Below, one piece after another: positions 16,394 to 26,114 of a DNA stretch of 64,000 nt. Source of the stretch: Actinomadura meyerae (GTDB lineage Bacteria; Actinomycetota; Actinomycetes; Streptosporangiales; Streptosporangiaceae). The stretch is from assembly GCF_900188445.1 (NCBI RefSeq), contig NZ_FZOR01000014.1:62001-126000 (forward strand), given 5' to 3'. The translations under genes and the position numbers were made by a program. How positions within the stretch are numbered: position 1 is the first letter of the stretch; every line of letters begins with the position of its first letter. The notes below the pieces were generated by a model that searched no databases, was not told the origin of the DNA, and was given only the letters and a program-made list of their open reading frames with translations.

Positions 16394-16426
16394 TCAGAAC
16401 CGAGTTACTCGCTGGAGCTGAGCATT

Positions 16427-16930
16427 GTGACCCGCGCCACCCTCCTCGACCTCCAGATCCTCCGCCGCCTGGTGGAGCAGCCCCGCATCGGCGTCACCGA
16501 ACTGGCCGCCAAGCTCGGCATCGCCCGCAACACCGCGCACGCGCGCGTCGAACGCCTCGAACGCGAGGGCGTCATCGGGCACCGCGGCCGCGAGGTCGAC
16601 CTCGGCGCCCTCGGCTTCGAGCTGACCGCGTTCGTCACCCTGGAGGTCGCGCAGGGCCGGCTCCGCGAGGCCGCCGCCGCGCTGTCGGCGATCCCGCGCG
16701 TCCTGGAGGTCCTCGGCATCACCGGCCAGGGCGACCTGCTCGTCCGCGCGGTCGCCCCGAACGGCCGGCAGCTCCACGAGGTCATCGACGCGATCCTCGC
16801 CTGCCCCGGCGTCCGCCGCAGCACCACCTCGATCGTCCTCACCCACCAGGTCCCGTTCCGGGTCGGCCCGCTGCTGGAGGACGAGGAGCGCCGCGCCCGC
16901 CAGGCCAAGGAGGGCAAGCCGGGCGCGTAG
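16427..16930 (+). CDS. Lrp/AsnC-family regulator
   Basis: A 167-residue Lrp-type regulator. The N-terminal helix-turn-helix reads LDLQILRRLVEQPRIGVTELAAKLGIARNTAHARVERLEREGVI. The C-terminal RAM-like ligand domain includes ALGFELTAFVTLEVAQGRL and ITGQGDLLVRAVAPNG. GTG 16427 was chosen over ATG 16361 because the earlier start would lie upstream of the operator at 16375-16393 and would add residues unlike the family. The divergent target is indolepyruvate:ferredoxin oxidoreductase, so an aromatic amino acid or its oxoacid is a reasonable ligand; this is inferred from context. Confidence 0.88.
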   Translation: MTRATLLDLQILRRLVEQPRIGVTELAAKLGIARNTAHARVERLEREGVIGHRGREVDLGALGFELTAFVTLEVAQGRLREAAAALSAIPRVLEVLGITGQGDLLVRAVAPNGRQLHEVIDAILACPGVRRSTTSIVLTHQVPFRVGPLLEDEERRARQAKEGKPGA

Positions 16931-16941
16931 CGCCATCGCGG

Positions 16942-18009
16942 TCACCGGGCCCCCATGGCGGCGCGGACGCCGGAGGCGATCTCCAGGTCCTCGCGCGCCT
17001 CGATCACCAGGGTGCGGACGGCGGCGCCGGGCGCGGTGATGTCGGTGTCGCCGTCCGCCGCCGCGTTCCGGCCGGGATCGACGGAGACGCCGAGGTGGGC
17101 GAGGTCCTCGCCGAGCCGCATCCGGACGGCCGGGTCGTGCTCGCCGACGCCGCCGGTGAAGACGAGCGCGTCCAGGCCGCCGAGGGAGGCGGCCATGGCG
17201 GCGGCGCAGGCGCGCAGCCGGTGGTGGTAGACGTCGAGGGCGGCCAGGGCGTTCACGTCGTGTGCCTCGGCCAGTTCGCGGACGCGGCGCATGTCGCCGG
17301 TGCCGGCGAGGCCGCGCAGCCCGGAGTCGCGTTCGAGGGTTCGGTTGACGTCGGCGGGGTCGAGGCCGTGCTTGATCAGCCACAACGGGATGCCGGGGTC
17401 GATGCTGCCCGCGCGGGACGCCATGACCAGCCCTTCGAGGGGCGTGAACCCCATCGTCGTGTCGACCGAGCTGCCCTCGGCGACGGCGCACAGGGACGCG
17501 CCGGAGCCGAGGTGGCAGACCACCGCCCGGGGCGGAACCGAACCGAGCATCTCCGCCGTCCTGCGGGCGGCATAGGAGAACGACAGGCCGTGGAAGCCGT
17601 AGCGGCGCAGCCCGAACCGCTCGCGCCAGGCGGCCGGGAGCGCGTAGGTCGCGGCGGCGTCCGGCAGCGTCGCGTGGAATGCGGTGTCGAAGCACGCGAC
17701 GGCCGGGACGCCCGGCAGCGCCTCGGTGATCTCGGCTAGGGCGTGCAGGGACGCGGGCTGGTGCAGCGGGGCCAGGTCGGCCAGGGCGTGCAGGCGCTCG
17801 GTGACGGCGGCGTCGACGCGGACGGGCTCGGTGTAGTCGGTGCCGCCGTGCACGAACCGGACGCCGAACGCGTCCGGCCGCGGCATGCCCGCGACCAGGT
17901 CCGCCATCTCGTGGCCGGCGCCGGAGTCCTCGGCGAGGACGGTGTCGTCGGCGTCGAGCAGGCTCACCTTCAGGCTGCTCGATCCGGGGTTGACCGTGAG
18001 GACGCGCAT
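16942..18009 (-). CDS. ackA: acetate kinase
   Basis: Converts acetyl phosphate and ADP to acetate and ATP. The ASKHA-fold signatures are all present: VNPGSSSLKVSL at the N-terminus, CFDTAFHATLP, YGFHGLSFSY, VCHLGSGASLCAV and TGGVGEHD. At 355 aa it is shorter than the usual 390-400 aa, mostly through compact loops, with no catalytic motif missing. GGAGGG precedes the ATG. It lies 13 bases downstream of phosphoketolase in the same direction, forming an operon in which phosphoketolase supplies acetyl phosphate. Confidence 0.95.
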   Translation of the reverse strand: MRVLTVNPGSSSLKVSLLDADDTVLAEDSGAGHEMADLVAGMPRPDAFGVRFVHGGTDYTEPVRVDAAVTERLHALADLAPLHQPASLHALAEITEALPGVPAVACFDTAFHATLPDAAATYALPAAWRERFGLRRYGFHGLSFSYAARRTAEMLGSVPPRAVVCHLGSGASLCAVAEGSSVDTTMGFTPLEGLVMASRAGSIDPGIPLWLIKHGLDPADVNRTLERDSGLRGLAGTGDMRRVRELAEAHDVNALAALDVYHHRLRACAAAMAASLGGLDALVFTGGVGEHDPAVRMRLGEDLAHLGVSVDPGRNAAADGDTDITAPGAAVRTLVIEAREDLEIASGVRAAMGAR

Positions 18010-18022
18010 CGCCGCGGCCCTC

Positions 18023-20380
18023 CTAGTACGGCCAGGTCCAGTCGCGGACGTCCGGCGCGTCCTCGCCGTGCTCGCGCGTGTAGGCGCGCATCGCGAGGCG
18101 CTGGTCGGCCATCCGCTGCCGGACGTGCGCGACCCGCCCGCCGAGGGACGGGACGCGGTCGATGACGTCCATCACCAGGTGGTAGCGGTCGAGGTCGTTC
18201 AGCATGACCATGTCGAACGGCGTGGTCGTCGTCCCCTCCTCCTTGTAGCCCCGGACGTGCAGGTTGGAGTGCCCGGCGCGGCGGTAGGTGAGCCGGTGGA
18301 CGAGGTACGGGTAGCCGTGGAAGGCGAAGATGACGGGCTTGTCGGTGGTGAACAGGGCGTCGTACTCGCGGTCCGGCATCCCGTGCGGGTGCTCGCTGGG
18401 CGGCTGGAGCCGCATGAGGTCCACGACGTTCACGACCCGGACGCGCAGGTCGGGGAAGAGGCGGCGGAGCATGTCGGCGGCGGCGAGCGTCTCCAGCGTG
18501 GGGATGTCGCCCGCGCAGGCCAGCACCACGTCGGGGTCTTCACCGCCGTCGGTGGAGGCCCACTCCCAGATGCCGATGCCGCGCGTGCAGTGCGCGATGG
18601 CGGCGTCCATCGGCAGCCAGTTCAGCGCGGGCTGCTTCCCGGCGACGACGACGTTGACGTAGTCGCGGGAGCGGAGGCAGTGGTCGCCGACCGACAGCAG
18701 CGTGTTCGCGTCCGGCGGCAGGTACACCCGGACGATCTCCGGCTTCTTGTTCATGACGACGTCGAGGAAGCCGGGGTCCTGGTGGGTGAAGCCGTTGTGG
18801 TCCTGCCGCCACACGTGCGACGACAGCAGGTAGTTCAGCGACGCGATCGGCCGCCGCCACGGCAGGTGCCGGGTCACGTTCAGCCATTTCGCGTGCTGGT
18901 TGAACATGGAGTCGACGATGTGGACGAACGCCTCGTAGCTGTTGAACAGCCCGTGGCGCCCGGTCAGCAGGTAGCCCTCCAGCCAGCCCTGGCACAGGTG
19001 CTCGCTCAGCACCTCCATGACCTGCCCTGACGGCGCCTGGTGCTCGTCGGTCGCGAGCCGCTCGCCCTGGAAGACGCGGTCGGTCGCCTGGAACACGTCG
19101 CCGAGCCGGTTGGACGCCGTCTCGTCCGCGCCCATGATCCGGAAGCTGGACGGGTTGGCCCTGACGACGTCGCGCAGCCACGTGCCGAGCGTGCGGGTCG
19201 GTTCGGTGGACGTCGTGCCGGGCTTGTCGACGGGGACGGCGTAGTCCCGGAAGTCGGGCAGGGCGAGCGGCTTCAGCAGCAGGCCGCCGTTGGCGTGCGG
19301 GTTGGCGCTCATCCGCCGCTCGCCCTCGGGGGCGAGGGCCCGCAGCGCCTCGACCGGGCGGCCGTCCGCGTCGAACAGCTCGTCCGGACGGTACGAGCGC
19401 AGCCACTCCTCCAGCTGCGCCAGGTGCTCCGGGTTGTCGCAGACGCCCGCGAGCGGGACCTGGTGGGAGCGCCACGTGTTCTCGACGGGAAGCCCGTCGA
19501 CCTCCTTCGGGCCCGTCCAGCCCTTCGGGGTGCGCAGCACGATCATCGGCCAGCGGCGGCGCTGCCCGGAGCGCCCCTCCCTGGCGTCGCGCTGGATGCC
19601 GGCGATCTCGTCGAGGGCCTGGTCGAGCGCGGCGGCCATCTTGCGGTGCACGGACGCCGGCTCGTCGCCGCCGACGAGCAGCGGCCGGTACCCGTACCCG
19701 TCCAGCAGCTGGACCAGCTCCTCCTCGGGGATGCGCGCCAGCACGGCCGGGTTCGCGATCTTGTAGCCGTTCAGGTGCAGGATCGGCAGGACGGCGCCGT
19801 CGCGCACCGGGTCCAGGAACTTGGTGGAGTGCCAGCTCGCGGCGAGCGGCCCGGTCTCGGCCTCGCCGTCCCCGACGATGCACGCGACGACGAGGTCCGG
19901 GTTGTCGAACGCCGCGCCGAACGCGTGCGCGAGCGAGTACCCCAGCTCGCCGCCCTCGTGGATCGACCCGGGCGTCTCCGGCGCCACGTGGGACGGGATG
20001 CCGCCGGGAAAGGAGAACTGGCGGAACAGCCGTCCCATGCCCTCGGCGTCCTGCGAGACGTGCGGGTACACCTCGCTGTAGGTGCCCTCCAGCCACGCGT
20101 TCGCGACCGCCGCGGGCCCGCCGTGCCCCGGCCCCATCACGTAGATCATGTCGAGGTCGCGCGCCCGGATGGCGCGGTTGAGGTGCGCGTAGCAGAAGTT
20201 CAGGCCGGGGGAGGTGCCCCAGTGCCCGAGCAGCCGCGGCTTGATGTGCCGGCGGGCGAGCGGCTCGCGCAGCAGCGGGTTCGCCAGCAGGTAGATCTGC
20301 CCGACGGACAGGTAGTTCGCGGCTCTCCAGTACGCATCGATCGCCCGTACCTCGTCGTCGGACAACACGGACTCGGCCAT
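18023..20380 (-). CDS. xfp: xylulose-5-phosphate/fructose-6-phosphate phosphoketolase
   Basis: A 785-residue thiamine-diphosphate enzyme that splits xylulose 5-phosphate (and possibly fructose 6-phosphate) with phosphate into acetyl phosphate and glyceraldehyde 3-phosphate or erythrose 4-phosphate. The family start [19 protein letters not shown] is seen, as are [23 protein letters not shown], the TPP-binding [13 protein letters not shown], and the C-terminal [23 protein letters not shown] lies before the ATG. With ackA downstream it forms the phosphoketolase bypass, yielding ATP from sugar phosphates. Whether fructose 6-phosphate is used cannot be decided here. Confidence 0.95.
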   Translation of the reverse strand: MAESVLSDDEVRAIDAYWRAANYLSVGQIYLLANPLLREPLARRHIKPRLLGHWGTSPGLNFCYAHLNRAIRARDLDMIYVMGPGHGGPAAVANAWLEGTYSEVYPHVSQDAEGMGRLFRQFSFPGGIPSHVAPETPGSIHEGGELGYSLAHAFGAAFDNPDLVVACIVGDGEAETGPLAASWHSTKFLDPVRDGAVLPILHLNGYKIANPAVLARIPEEELVQLLDGYGYRPLLVGGDEPASVHRKMAAALDQALDEIAGIQRDAREGRSGQRRRWPMIVLRTPKGWTGPKEVDGLPVENTWRSHQVPLAGVCDNPEHLAQLEEWLRSYRPDELFDADGRPVEALRALAPEGERRMSANPHANGGLLLKPLALPDFRDYAVPVDKPGTTSTEPTRTLGTWLRDVVRANPSSFRIMGADETASNRLGDVFQATDRVFQGERLATDEHQAPSGQVMEVLSEHLCQGWLEGYLLTGRHGLFNSYEAFVHIVDSMFNQHAKWLNVTRHLPWRRPIASLNYLLSSHVWRQDHNGFTHQDPGFLDVVMNKKPEIVRVYLPPDANTLLSVGDHCLRSRDYVNVVVAGKQPALNWLPMDAAIAHCTRGIGIWEWASTDGGEDPDVVLACAGDIPTLETLAAADMLRRLFPDLRVRVVNVVDLMRLQPPSEHPHGMPDREYDALFTTDKPVIFAFHGYPYLVHRLTYRRAGHSNLHVRGYKEEGTTTTPFDMVMLNDLDRYHLVMDVIDRVPSLGGRVAHVRQRMADQRLAMRAYTREHGEDAPDVRDWTWPY

Positions 20381-20908
20381 GGCGCGTCCTTCCGCTCTCG
20401 GTCCCGTCTCAGAGGGATCACGTCCCCCGCTCCGGCGGGCTGAACCGTCACGGAAACCCCATCACGCGGGCAACGGCGCGCCCAGGGTCCAACGTCCCCC
20501 GCGCGGGTGCTCGCGTCCGGGCTGGTCGGGCCGGTCGGGCTGGGCGGCGTCGCCGGCGTGGCCGCCGGCGCCCCCGGTGCCGGACGGCTCGGCGTCCGCG
20601 CACCGGAGGCACCGCGGTATCAGGATGGACGCGACCCGGTTACAGAGGCGGACCCCGTGCGGGTTCCGCCCCGCCCCCCAGCGAACCGGTGGACGCGTCT
20701 CCTCTTTGGCGTGTTGAAGCCTGCCTCGTACTCGCCCGTAGGTTCACGCGCCGGGGCGTGCGGTCGCCCGGCGGTAGCAAGGCTGCGACGAGCGGCTCAC
20801 ACAGCGCTACTGATCGCGGACGGAGTGCTACGAACGCCGTCTCGGCTTGTCCCGGGCGGGCTCCGGTGTGCTAGCAAATGCGGGACGGCTGATCAGGTAG
20901 GAGGCGGT
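20381..20908. other. gene-free interval between divergent xfp and amidase
   Basis: About 530 bases without a supported gene. The amidase frame stays open across much of it, but the extra residues have no family counterpart and the amidase has its own GGAGG at the later ATG. A possible amidase promoter lies at 20847-20877. I see no tRNA, repeat or clear hairpin. Confidence 0.6.
20847..20877 (+). promoter_or_regulatory. possible amidase promoter
   Basis: TTGTCC, a 19-base spacer and an extended -10 TGCTAGCAA lie 31 bases before the amidase ATG. The spacer is slightly long. No operator is evident. Confidence 0.35.
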
Positions 20909-22201
20909 ATGGGCGGGTTCTTCACCGGGCGGACGCTCGCGGACCTCGGGCAGGGGCTGCGTTCCGGGAAGGAGACGGCGCGCGACCTCGTCGCGGGCGT
21001 CCTCGACTCGGCCGATCCCCGTCTGAACGCGTTCGCGGCCCTCGATCCCGAGGGCGCCGCGGCCGCGGCCCGGCGGGCCGACGAGGAGCTGGCGTCCGGT
21101 GTCGACCGGGGCCCGCTGCACGGGATCCCCGTCGCGGTGAAGGACATCATCGACGTCGCCGGGCTGCCGACCGGGATGGGGTCCGCGCACTTCGCCGGGC
21201 ACGTCGCGGAGGCCGACGCCGCCTGCGTGGCGGCGCTGCGCGACGCCGGAGCGGTGATCGTCGGCAAGACGGGCACGCAGGAGTTCGCGTTCGGCGCCAC
21301 CGGCGACGTGTCGGCGAGCGGGCCGGTCCGCAACCCGCACGACCCGGAGCGGATGGCGGGCGGCTCCAGCAGCGGCAGCGCCGCCGCCGTCGCCGCGGGC
21401 GCGGTGCCGCTCGCCCTCGGCACCGACACCGGCGGGTCGGTGCGCATCCCGTCCGCGTTCTGCGGGGTCGCCGGGTTCAAGCCCGCGCACGGCGCCGTCC
21501 CGGTCGACGGGGTGTTCCCGCTGTCGCGCTCGCTGGACCATGTGGGCGTCCTCGCCGCGACCGCCGCCGACTGCCTGCTCGCCTACGAGGTGCTGACCGG
21601 CGGTCCCCCTTCCCGCGATGCCGGCCCGCTGCGGGGGCGCGCGGAACAGGATCGTGTCGCCTGGATCGAGCCGCCTGCCGCCGACCCCGAGGTGGTGCGG
21701 ACCGTCCGGTCCCTGTTCCCGGACGCCCCGGCCGAGCCGCTCGACTTCGCCGGGCTGCGCGAGGTGTTCCTCGCGATCGAGTTCAGCGAGGCCTACGACG
21801 TGCACGCCGAGCGGATCGCCGAGGCCCCCGGCCGCTACCTGCCGGTGACGCTCGGGCGGCTGGAGGAGGCGGGCCGGATGCCGGGCTGGCGGCTCGTCCG
21901 CGCGCTGCGCGAGCGGGAACGCTACGCGGCGGAGATCGCGGCGCTGCTCGACCGGTACGACCACCTCGTCATGCCGACCATGCCGATCACCGCCCCGCCG
22001 ATCGGCGCCACCGAATGCGAGTTCGGCCCGCTGACGGCCCTGCTGGTCAGCCTCACCTCGCCGTGGAACGTGCTCGGGCTGCCCGCGCTGACCGTCCCCG
22101 CCGGAACGGTGGGCGGCCTGCCCGTCGGCGTGCAGCTCGTCACCCGGCGCGGCGCGGAGGACGTGCTCTTCCGCGCCGCCGCGCGCCTCGCCCGCGGCTG
22201 A
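20909..22201 (+). CDS. amidase-signature hydrolase
   Basis: A 430-residue amidase-signature enzyme (GatA/indoleacetamide hydrolase-like fold). The Ser-cisSer-Lys triad is intact: Lys in VAVKDIIDVAGLP, cis-Ser in AGGSSSGSAAAV, and the nucleophile Ser in TDTGGSVRIPS. ATG 20909 was chosen for GTAGGAGG just before it. No gatB/gatC neighbours exist, so it is probably a stand-alone amidase of unknown substrate. A smaller paralogue is at 53153. It is convergent with the AAA ATPase. Confidence 0.9.
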   Translation: MGGFFTGRTLADLGQGLRSGKETARDLVAGVLDSADPRLNAFAALDPEGAAAAARRADEELASGVDRGPLHGIPVAVKDIIDVAGLPTGMGSAHFAGHVAEADAACVAALRDAGAVIVGKTGTQEFAFGATGDVSASGPVRNPHDPERMAGGSSSGSAAAVAAGAVPLALGTDTGGSVRIPSAFCGVAGFKPAHGAVPVDGVFPLSRSLDHVGVLAATAADCLLAYEVLTGGPPSRDAGPLRGRAEQDRVAWIEPPAADPEVVRTVRSLFPDAPAEPLDFAGLREVFLAIEFSEAYDVHAERIAEAPGRYLPVTLGRLEEAGRMPGWRLVRALRERERYAAEIAALLDRYDHLVMPTMPITAPPIGATECEFGPLTALLVSLTSPWNVLGLPALTVPAGTVGGLPVGVQLVTRRGAEDVLFRAAARLARG

Positions 22202-22232
22202 CCACCTGTCCCGGGCCTACAGGGACAACCGT

Positions 22233-25034
22233 CTACAGGTACAGGCCGAAGAACTCCTCCGGGTGGTCCAGGAGCGGCGGGAGGTCGTCGGCGGTGAGGG
22301 TCACCAGCTCGTCCTTCGAGGGCGCGGCGTCCTCGGCGTGCGCCGCGCCCTTGCCCTTGCCGGCCTTCTTGGCCTGCACGGCGGCGGACGCGACCCGGTC
22401 GGCCTGGTTGGCGACGGCGACGTCCAGCATGTTGCGCATCAGCCGGCCGTTGCCGAACGACGGCCCGCGCGGCGCGCGGCGCAGCATCGCCCGCAGCACG
22501 TCGTCGGTGCCCGGCGCCAGCCGGAACCCGTCCGCGGCGGCGAGCTGCCCGAACACGGTGATCAGCTCGTCGTCGGTGTAGTCGGGGAAGTGGATCTGCT
22601 TGGGGAACCGCGAGTCCAGGCCGGGGTTGGCGGCGAGGAACTCCGCCATCTCCTGCTGGTAGCCCGCGACGACCACGACGAGGTCGTCGCGGTGGTCCTC
22701 CATCAGCTTCACCAGCTCGGCGATCGCCTCGTGCCCGTAGTCGCCCTTCAGCGGCGACTGCGTCAGCGTGTACGCCTCGTCGATGAACAGCACGCCGCCG
22801 AGCGCCCGCTCGACCAGCCGGCGGGTGCGGGGCGCGGTCTGCCCGATGTACTCGCCGACGAGGTGCGCGCGGGACGCCTCGACCAGGTGCCCGGACGACA
22901 GGACGCCGAGCCGCTTGTAGATGCGGCCGAGCAGCCGCGCGACCATCGTCTTGCCCGTCCCGGGGTTGCCGGTGAACACCATGTGCCGGGTCGGCGGGGT
23001 GATCTTCAGCCCGTTCTCGCTGCGCAGCCGCGCCGCGTGCGTCCCGGCGACGAGCAGCGCGATCTCGTGCTTGACGGTCTCGAGCCCGGTCAGCTCGTGC
23101 AGCTCCGCCAGCGGGTTCCCGGCGGCGCGCGAGGTGTCCAGCGTCTCGGGGAGGTCCTGCTTGCGGACGACGAGCTCGGCGTCGGCCGCCCCGCCCGCGG
23201 TCCCGTCCGCCGCCCCGCCCGCCGGCGAGCCCGCCGCTGAGCCCGCCGCCTCCTGCCGCACCCGTGCCGCCGCGACGACCTGGTCGGCGAGGTGCGGCGC
23301 GAGCCGCGCGTTGCGCAGCGTCTGCATCGGCGGCGTCGCGGCCAGCAGCTCGCCCGCCGCCGCGACCGCCTGCCGGGTGCCGCGGGCGCCGCGGGCGGCC
23401 AGCGCCCGGCGGAACAGCTCGGCGTGCCCGTCCGCCGTGAACGGCTGCGTCCGCGCGATGCGGAAGAGCTGCGGCAGCACCGGGTTGATCTCCCGGATCC
23501 GCTCGTCCCCGCCCGCGTCGCACAGCGCCACCAGGTGCAGGTCGGGGTGGACGGCGAGGAGCCGGTGCAGCTCGGCGGCGAGGGCCTCCCCGTTGCCGGG
23601 GTCGGTGACGATCCCGTCCAGGCCGTCGATGACGAGCAGCCGGTCGCCCGCGCAGTCGCGGGCGTCGGCGTGCAGCCGGGCGACGGCGTCCGGCAGCCGC
23701 TGCCCGGCGAACAGGTTCTCGGTCACCCAGTGCGGGTCGCGGCCGAGCGAGAGCGCCCGGCCGAGCTCCTGTGCGGCGTCGCGCTTGCCGGTGCCGTCGG
23801 GGCCCGCCAGCAGCAGCCGGACCGGCGCGCCGCCGCCGGCGCCGCCGGTCAGCTCGGCCAGCGCCGCCGTCACCTCGGGCTGCTCGACCAGCGCGGTCGC
23901 GATGTCGGGCCGGGCGCCCCGCCCGGCGGAGCCGCCGCCCGCGGCCGCCCCCGCTCCCGCGCCGGGCACGCTGCGCAGCGTCTCGGTCAGCGGGTTCACG
24001 ACCCGGCGGCGCGGCGCGTACAGGCGCCGCAGGTCGGTCTGGAACTGGCCGACCGGGATCCACTCGGCCTTCGGGAACCACGGGTCGCCGGGCAGCCCCT
24101 GCACGGTCGCGATGAACCGCATCGCCATGTCGAGCCAGCCGCGGCAGGCGTCGGCCGCGCCCGCGACCAGCGCCTCGGCCAGCCACGCGCGCGTCCGCTC
24201 CTGCCAGGCGCCCGCCTTGAACCCGCGGCGCTCGGCGGCGAACCGCTGCCGCAGCGCGCCGTAGCGGTCCTCGCCGAGCGCGACCGCCAGCTCCGCCGGG
24301 ACCTGCTCGATGCTGCCCTGCAGCAGCAGGTGGATCAGGTGCACCTCGACGGTCTCGTCCCGCGGCGCCGCCTCGATCACGCGCTCGTAGGACGCGAGCA
24401 GGCCCGCGCACACCCACTCCAGGTAGCCGACCGGGCCGAGCAGCTCCGGCACCGCCGCGACGATGTCGTCGCCGGCGTGGGCGTGCCAGTGCTCGCGCAG
24501 CTCCTGCTTCGGCAGGCCGAGCTCGCACTGGGGCGGGTCGTCGTAGAGCCGCAGCAGCGCCTTGCGGCGCTCCTCCAGCGGCTCGATGCCCTCCAGCACC
24601 GACAGGCAGTCGCGGGCCAGCTCGATCGCCAGGCCCCGGTCGGGGGCCTCGATCAGCCAGTCCACCGGGGGCCGCCACCGGCCGCCCGGGGCGTCCCAGC
24701 GCGTCATGCGGGTGCTGAGCGGACCGGGCCCGGCCAGGTGCCGGTAGAGCAGCCGCTCGGGCAGCTGCGACCACGACCCCGCCTTGATCGCGCCGCCGCC
24801 CGGCAGGAACGCCAGCATCCCGAAGATCTCCGCGGTGACCAGCGACGCGGGCAGCGTGAGCAGCTTGTGCTCCTCCGTGGTCAGCTCCACCGCGCGCGGA
24901 TCGGCCGCGAGCCCGTCGATCCGCGCCGCGATCTCCTCGAACAGCCCGTCCGGGACGCGCCACGGACCGTACGAATAGACGTCGAGCACCGGCTCGTCGG
25001 TGAGCAGTAGCTCCAGATGCTCCGGCAGCCGCAA
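22233..25034 (-). CDS. double-AAA ATPase with CbbX/EccA-type C-terminal module
   Basis: A 933-residue protein. The first 380 residues are mainly helical with no domain I recognise. A first, degenerate ATPase module follows near 410 (LLLAGPDGTGKR, then LLVIDGLDGIV). The second module, from about 660, is a full CbbX/EccA-type AAA domain: VFTGNPGTGKTMVARLLG (near 690), GVLFIDEAYTL (near 752) and SRFPKQIHFPDYT. The TTG start was chosen because GGGGAG lies 6 bases upstream; an earlier TTG has no such site. EccA proteins serve type VII secretion, but no ESX genes are visible here. Another remodelling role is equally possible. Confidence 0.82.
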   Translation of the reverse strand: MRLPEHLELLLTDEPVLDVYSYGPWRVPDGLFEEIAARIDGLAADPRAVELTTEEHKLLTLPASLVTAEIFGMLAFLPGGGAIKAGSWSQLPERLLYRHLAGPGPLSTRMTRWDAPGGRWRPPVDWLIEAPDRGLAIELARDCLSVLEGIEPLEERRKALLRLYDDPPQCELGLPKQELREHWHAHAGDDIVAAVPELLGPVGYLEWVCAGLLASYERVIEAAPRDETVEVHLIHLLLQGSIEQVPAELAVALGEDRYGALRQRFAAERRGFKAGAWQERTRAWLAEALVAGAADACRGWLDMAMRFIATVQGLPGDPWFPKAEWIPVGQFQTDLRRLYAPRRRVVNPLTETLRSVPGAGAGAAAGGGSAGRGARPDIATALVEQPEVTAALAELTGGAGGGAPVRLLLAGPDGTGKRDAAQELGRALSLGRDPHWVTENLFAGQRLPDAVARLHADARDCAGDRLLVIDGLDGIVTDPGNGEALAAELHRLLAVHPDLHLVALCDAGGDERIREINPVLPQLFRIARTQPFTADGHAELFRRALAARGARGTRQAVAAAGELLAATPPMQTLRNARLAPHLADQVVAAARVRQEAAGSAAGSPAGGAADGTAGGAADAELVVRKQDLPETLDTSRAAGNPLAELHELTGLETVKHEIALLVAGTHAARLRSENGLKITPPTRHMVFTGNPGTGKTMVARLLGRIYKRLGVLSSGHLVEASRAHLVGEYIGQTAPRTRRLVERALGGVLFIDEAYTLTQSPLKGDYGHEAIAELVKLMEDHRDDLVVVVAGYQQEMAEFLAANPGLDSRFPKQIHFPDYTDDELITVFGQLAAADGFRLAPGTDDVLRAMLRRAPRGPSFGNGRLMRNMLDVAVANQADRVASAAVQAKKAGKGKGAAHAEDAAPSKDELVTLTADDLPPLLDHPEEFFGLYL

Positions 25035-25163
25035 AGAACACTCCCCAAGAACAGTCAAAACCGGGGTACAGCCTACGTTTCCCGGGACGGTGCCGGGTTG
25101 TTTGTCGCATGGCCGCGCGGTATCGGATGCAACACGTTCCAGTGGGGCCGGTGCGCCCCCGCG

Positions 25164-26114
25164 TCAGGGGCGGCGGAGAAACTCAATGGCCAGCCGCGCG
25201 GTCGTGCCGATCACGGCGTCCGCGCGCGGCAGCACGGCGGCGGGCAGCAGCGACCGTGTGAAGATCGCCACGGCGTAGCGGGCGCCGTCGGGGTACTCGA
25301 CCGCGCCGACCTCGTTGCGGACGGTCAGCAGGGTGCCCGTCTTGCCGCTGACCTGGACGTCGTCGTACGGGAAGCCCGACGAGAGCCGGTGCGGCCACAC
25401 CTGGAGCCCGAGCAGCCGCCGCATCGCCGCGCAGTCCGCGGCGGGCGCGGCCTCGTCCCGCCAGATCAGCGACACCAGCCGGGTCATGTCGCGGGGCGTG
25501 CTGCGGCTGGTGCGGGCCGGATCGAGCGCGCGAAGCCGGCCGAGCAGGCCGGGGTCGTCGAGCCTGGCCCACACGTCCGCGAAGCTGTCCGCGCCGGCGT
25601 CGGCGAGCAGGCCCTCGTGCAGCTCGCGCCCGGTGACCTCGACGACCGTGTCGCGCAGGCCCAGCGCGGCGGCGGCCTCGTTCACCGCGTCCCGGCCGCC
25701 GACCCGGTCCAGCACGGTGTCGGCGGCGGCGTTGTCGCTCACGGTGATCATCAGGCAGGTGAGGTCGCGCAGCGACATGCGCACCTCGTCCAGCAGCGCC
25801 GACACCCCGGTCGGCCCGGCGGTGCGGTCCTGCGGGCGTAGCGTGACCTGCTCGGCCGGGTCGAGGACGCCCGTGGCGGCCTGCCGGTGGAACGCCACCA
25901 GCAGCGGCAGCTTGAACACCGACGCGAGCACCACCGGCTCGGCCGCGCCGACCGCGACATCCCGCCCGGTGTCGATGTCGGCGACGTGCAGCCACCCGGT
26001 GACGCCCGCCGACCGGAACTCCGCCTCGATCCGCCGGATCGCGCCGTCCGCCCCGCCCGTGCCGGGACCCCCGCTCCTGCCAGAAGCCCCCGTCATGCCA
26101 GAGGTCCCCGTCAT
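25164..26114 (-). CDS. cytosolic class A beta-lactamase-like serine protein, BlaB-like
   Basis: A 316-residue serine-hydrolase fold with S65-V-F-K68, S126-D-N128 and K258-T-G260, the three landmark motifs of class A beta-lactamases. Two things are odd. The N-terminus is Gly/Ser-rich with no signal peptide. The omega-loop ExxLN that supplies the deacylating Glu is not seen (the region reads GRELHEGLLADAG). Its ATG overlaps the LysR stop, so they are co-translated. This matches the blaA-blaB pair of Streptomyces cacaoi, where a LysR protein and a non-secreted serine protein without penicillinase role control a beta-lactamase. Two copies of an MTG[TA]SG unit open the protein. Confidence 0.78.
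   Translation of the reverse strand: MTGTSGMTGASGRSGGPGTGGADGAIRRIEAEFRSAGVTGWLHVADIDTGRDVAVGAAEPVVLASVFKLPLLVAFHRQAATGVLDPAEQVTLRPQDRTAGPTGVSALLDEVRMSLRDLTCLMITVSDNAAADTVLDRVGGRDAVNEAAAALGLRDTVVEVTGRELHEGLLADAGADSFADVWARLDDPGLLGRLRALDPARTSRSTPRDMTRLVSLIWRDEAAPAADCAAMRRLLGLQVWPHRLSSGFPYDDVQVSGKTGTLLTVRNEVGAVEYPDGARYAVAIFTRSLLPAAVLPRADAVIGTTARLAIEFLRRP

Noticed and set aside
20507..20908. N-terminal extension of the amidase frame
   Set aside because: The frame is open, but the residues show no family similarity, and GTAGGAGG sits right before the later ATG.
22207..22227. Inverted repeat TGTCCC/GGGACA between convergent genes
   Set aside because: Only six base pairs without a U-tract; too weak to call a terminator.
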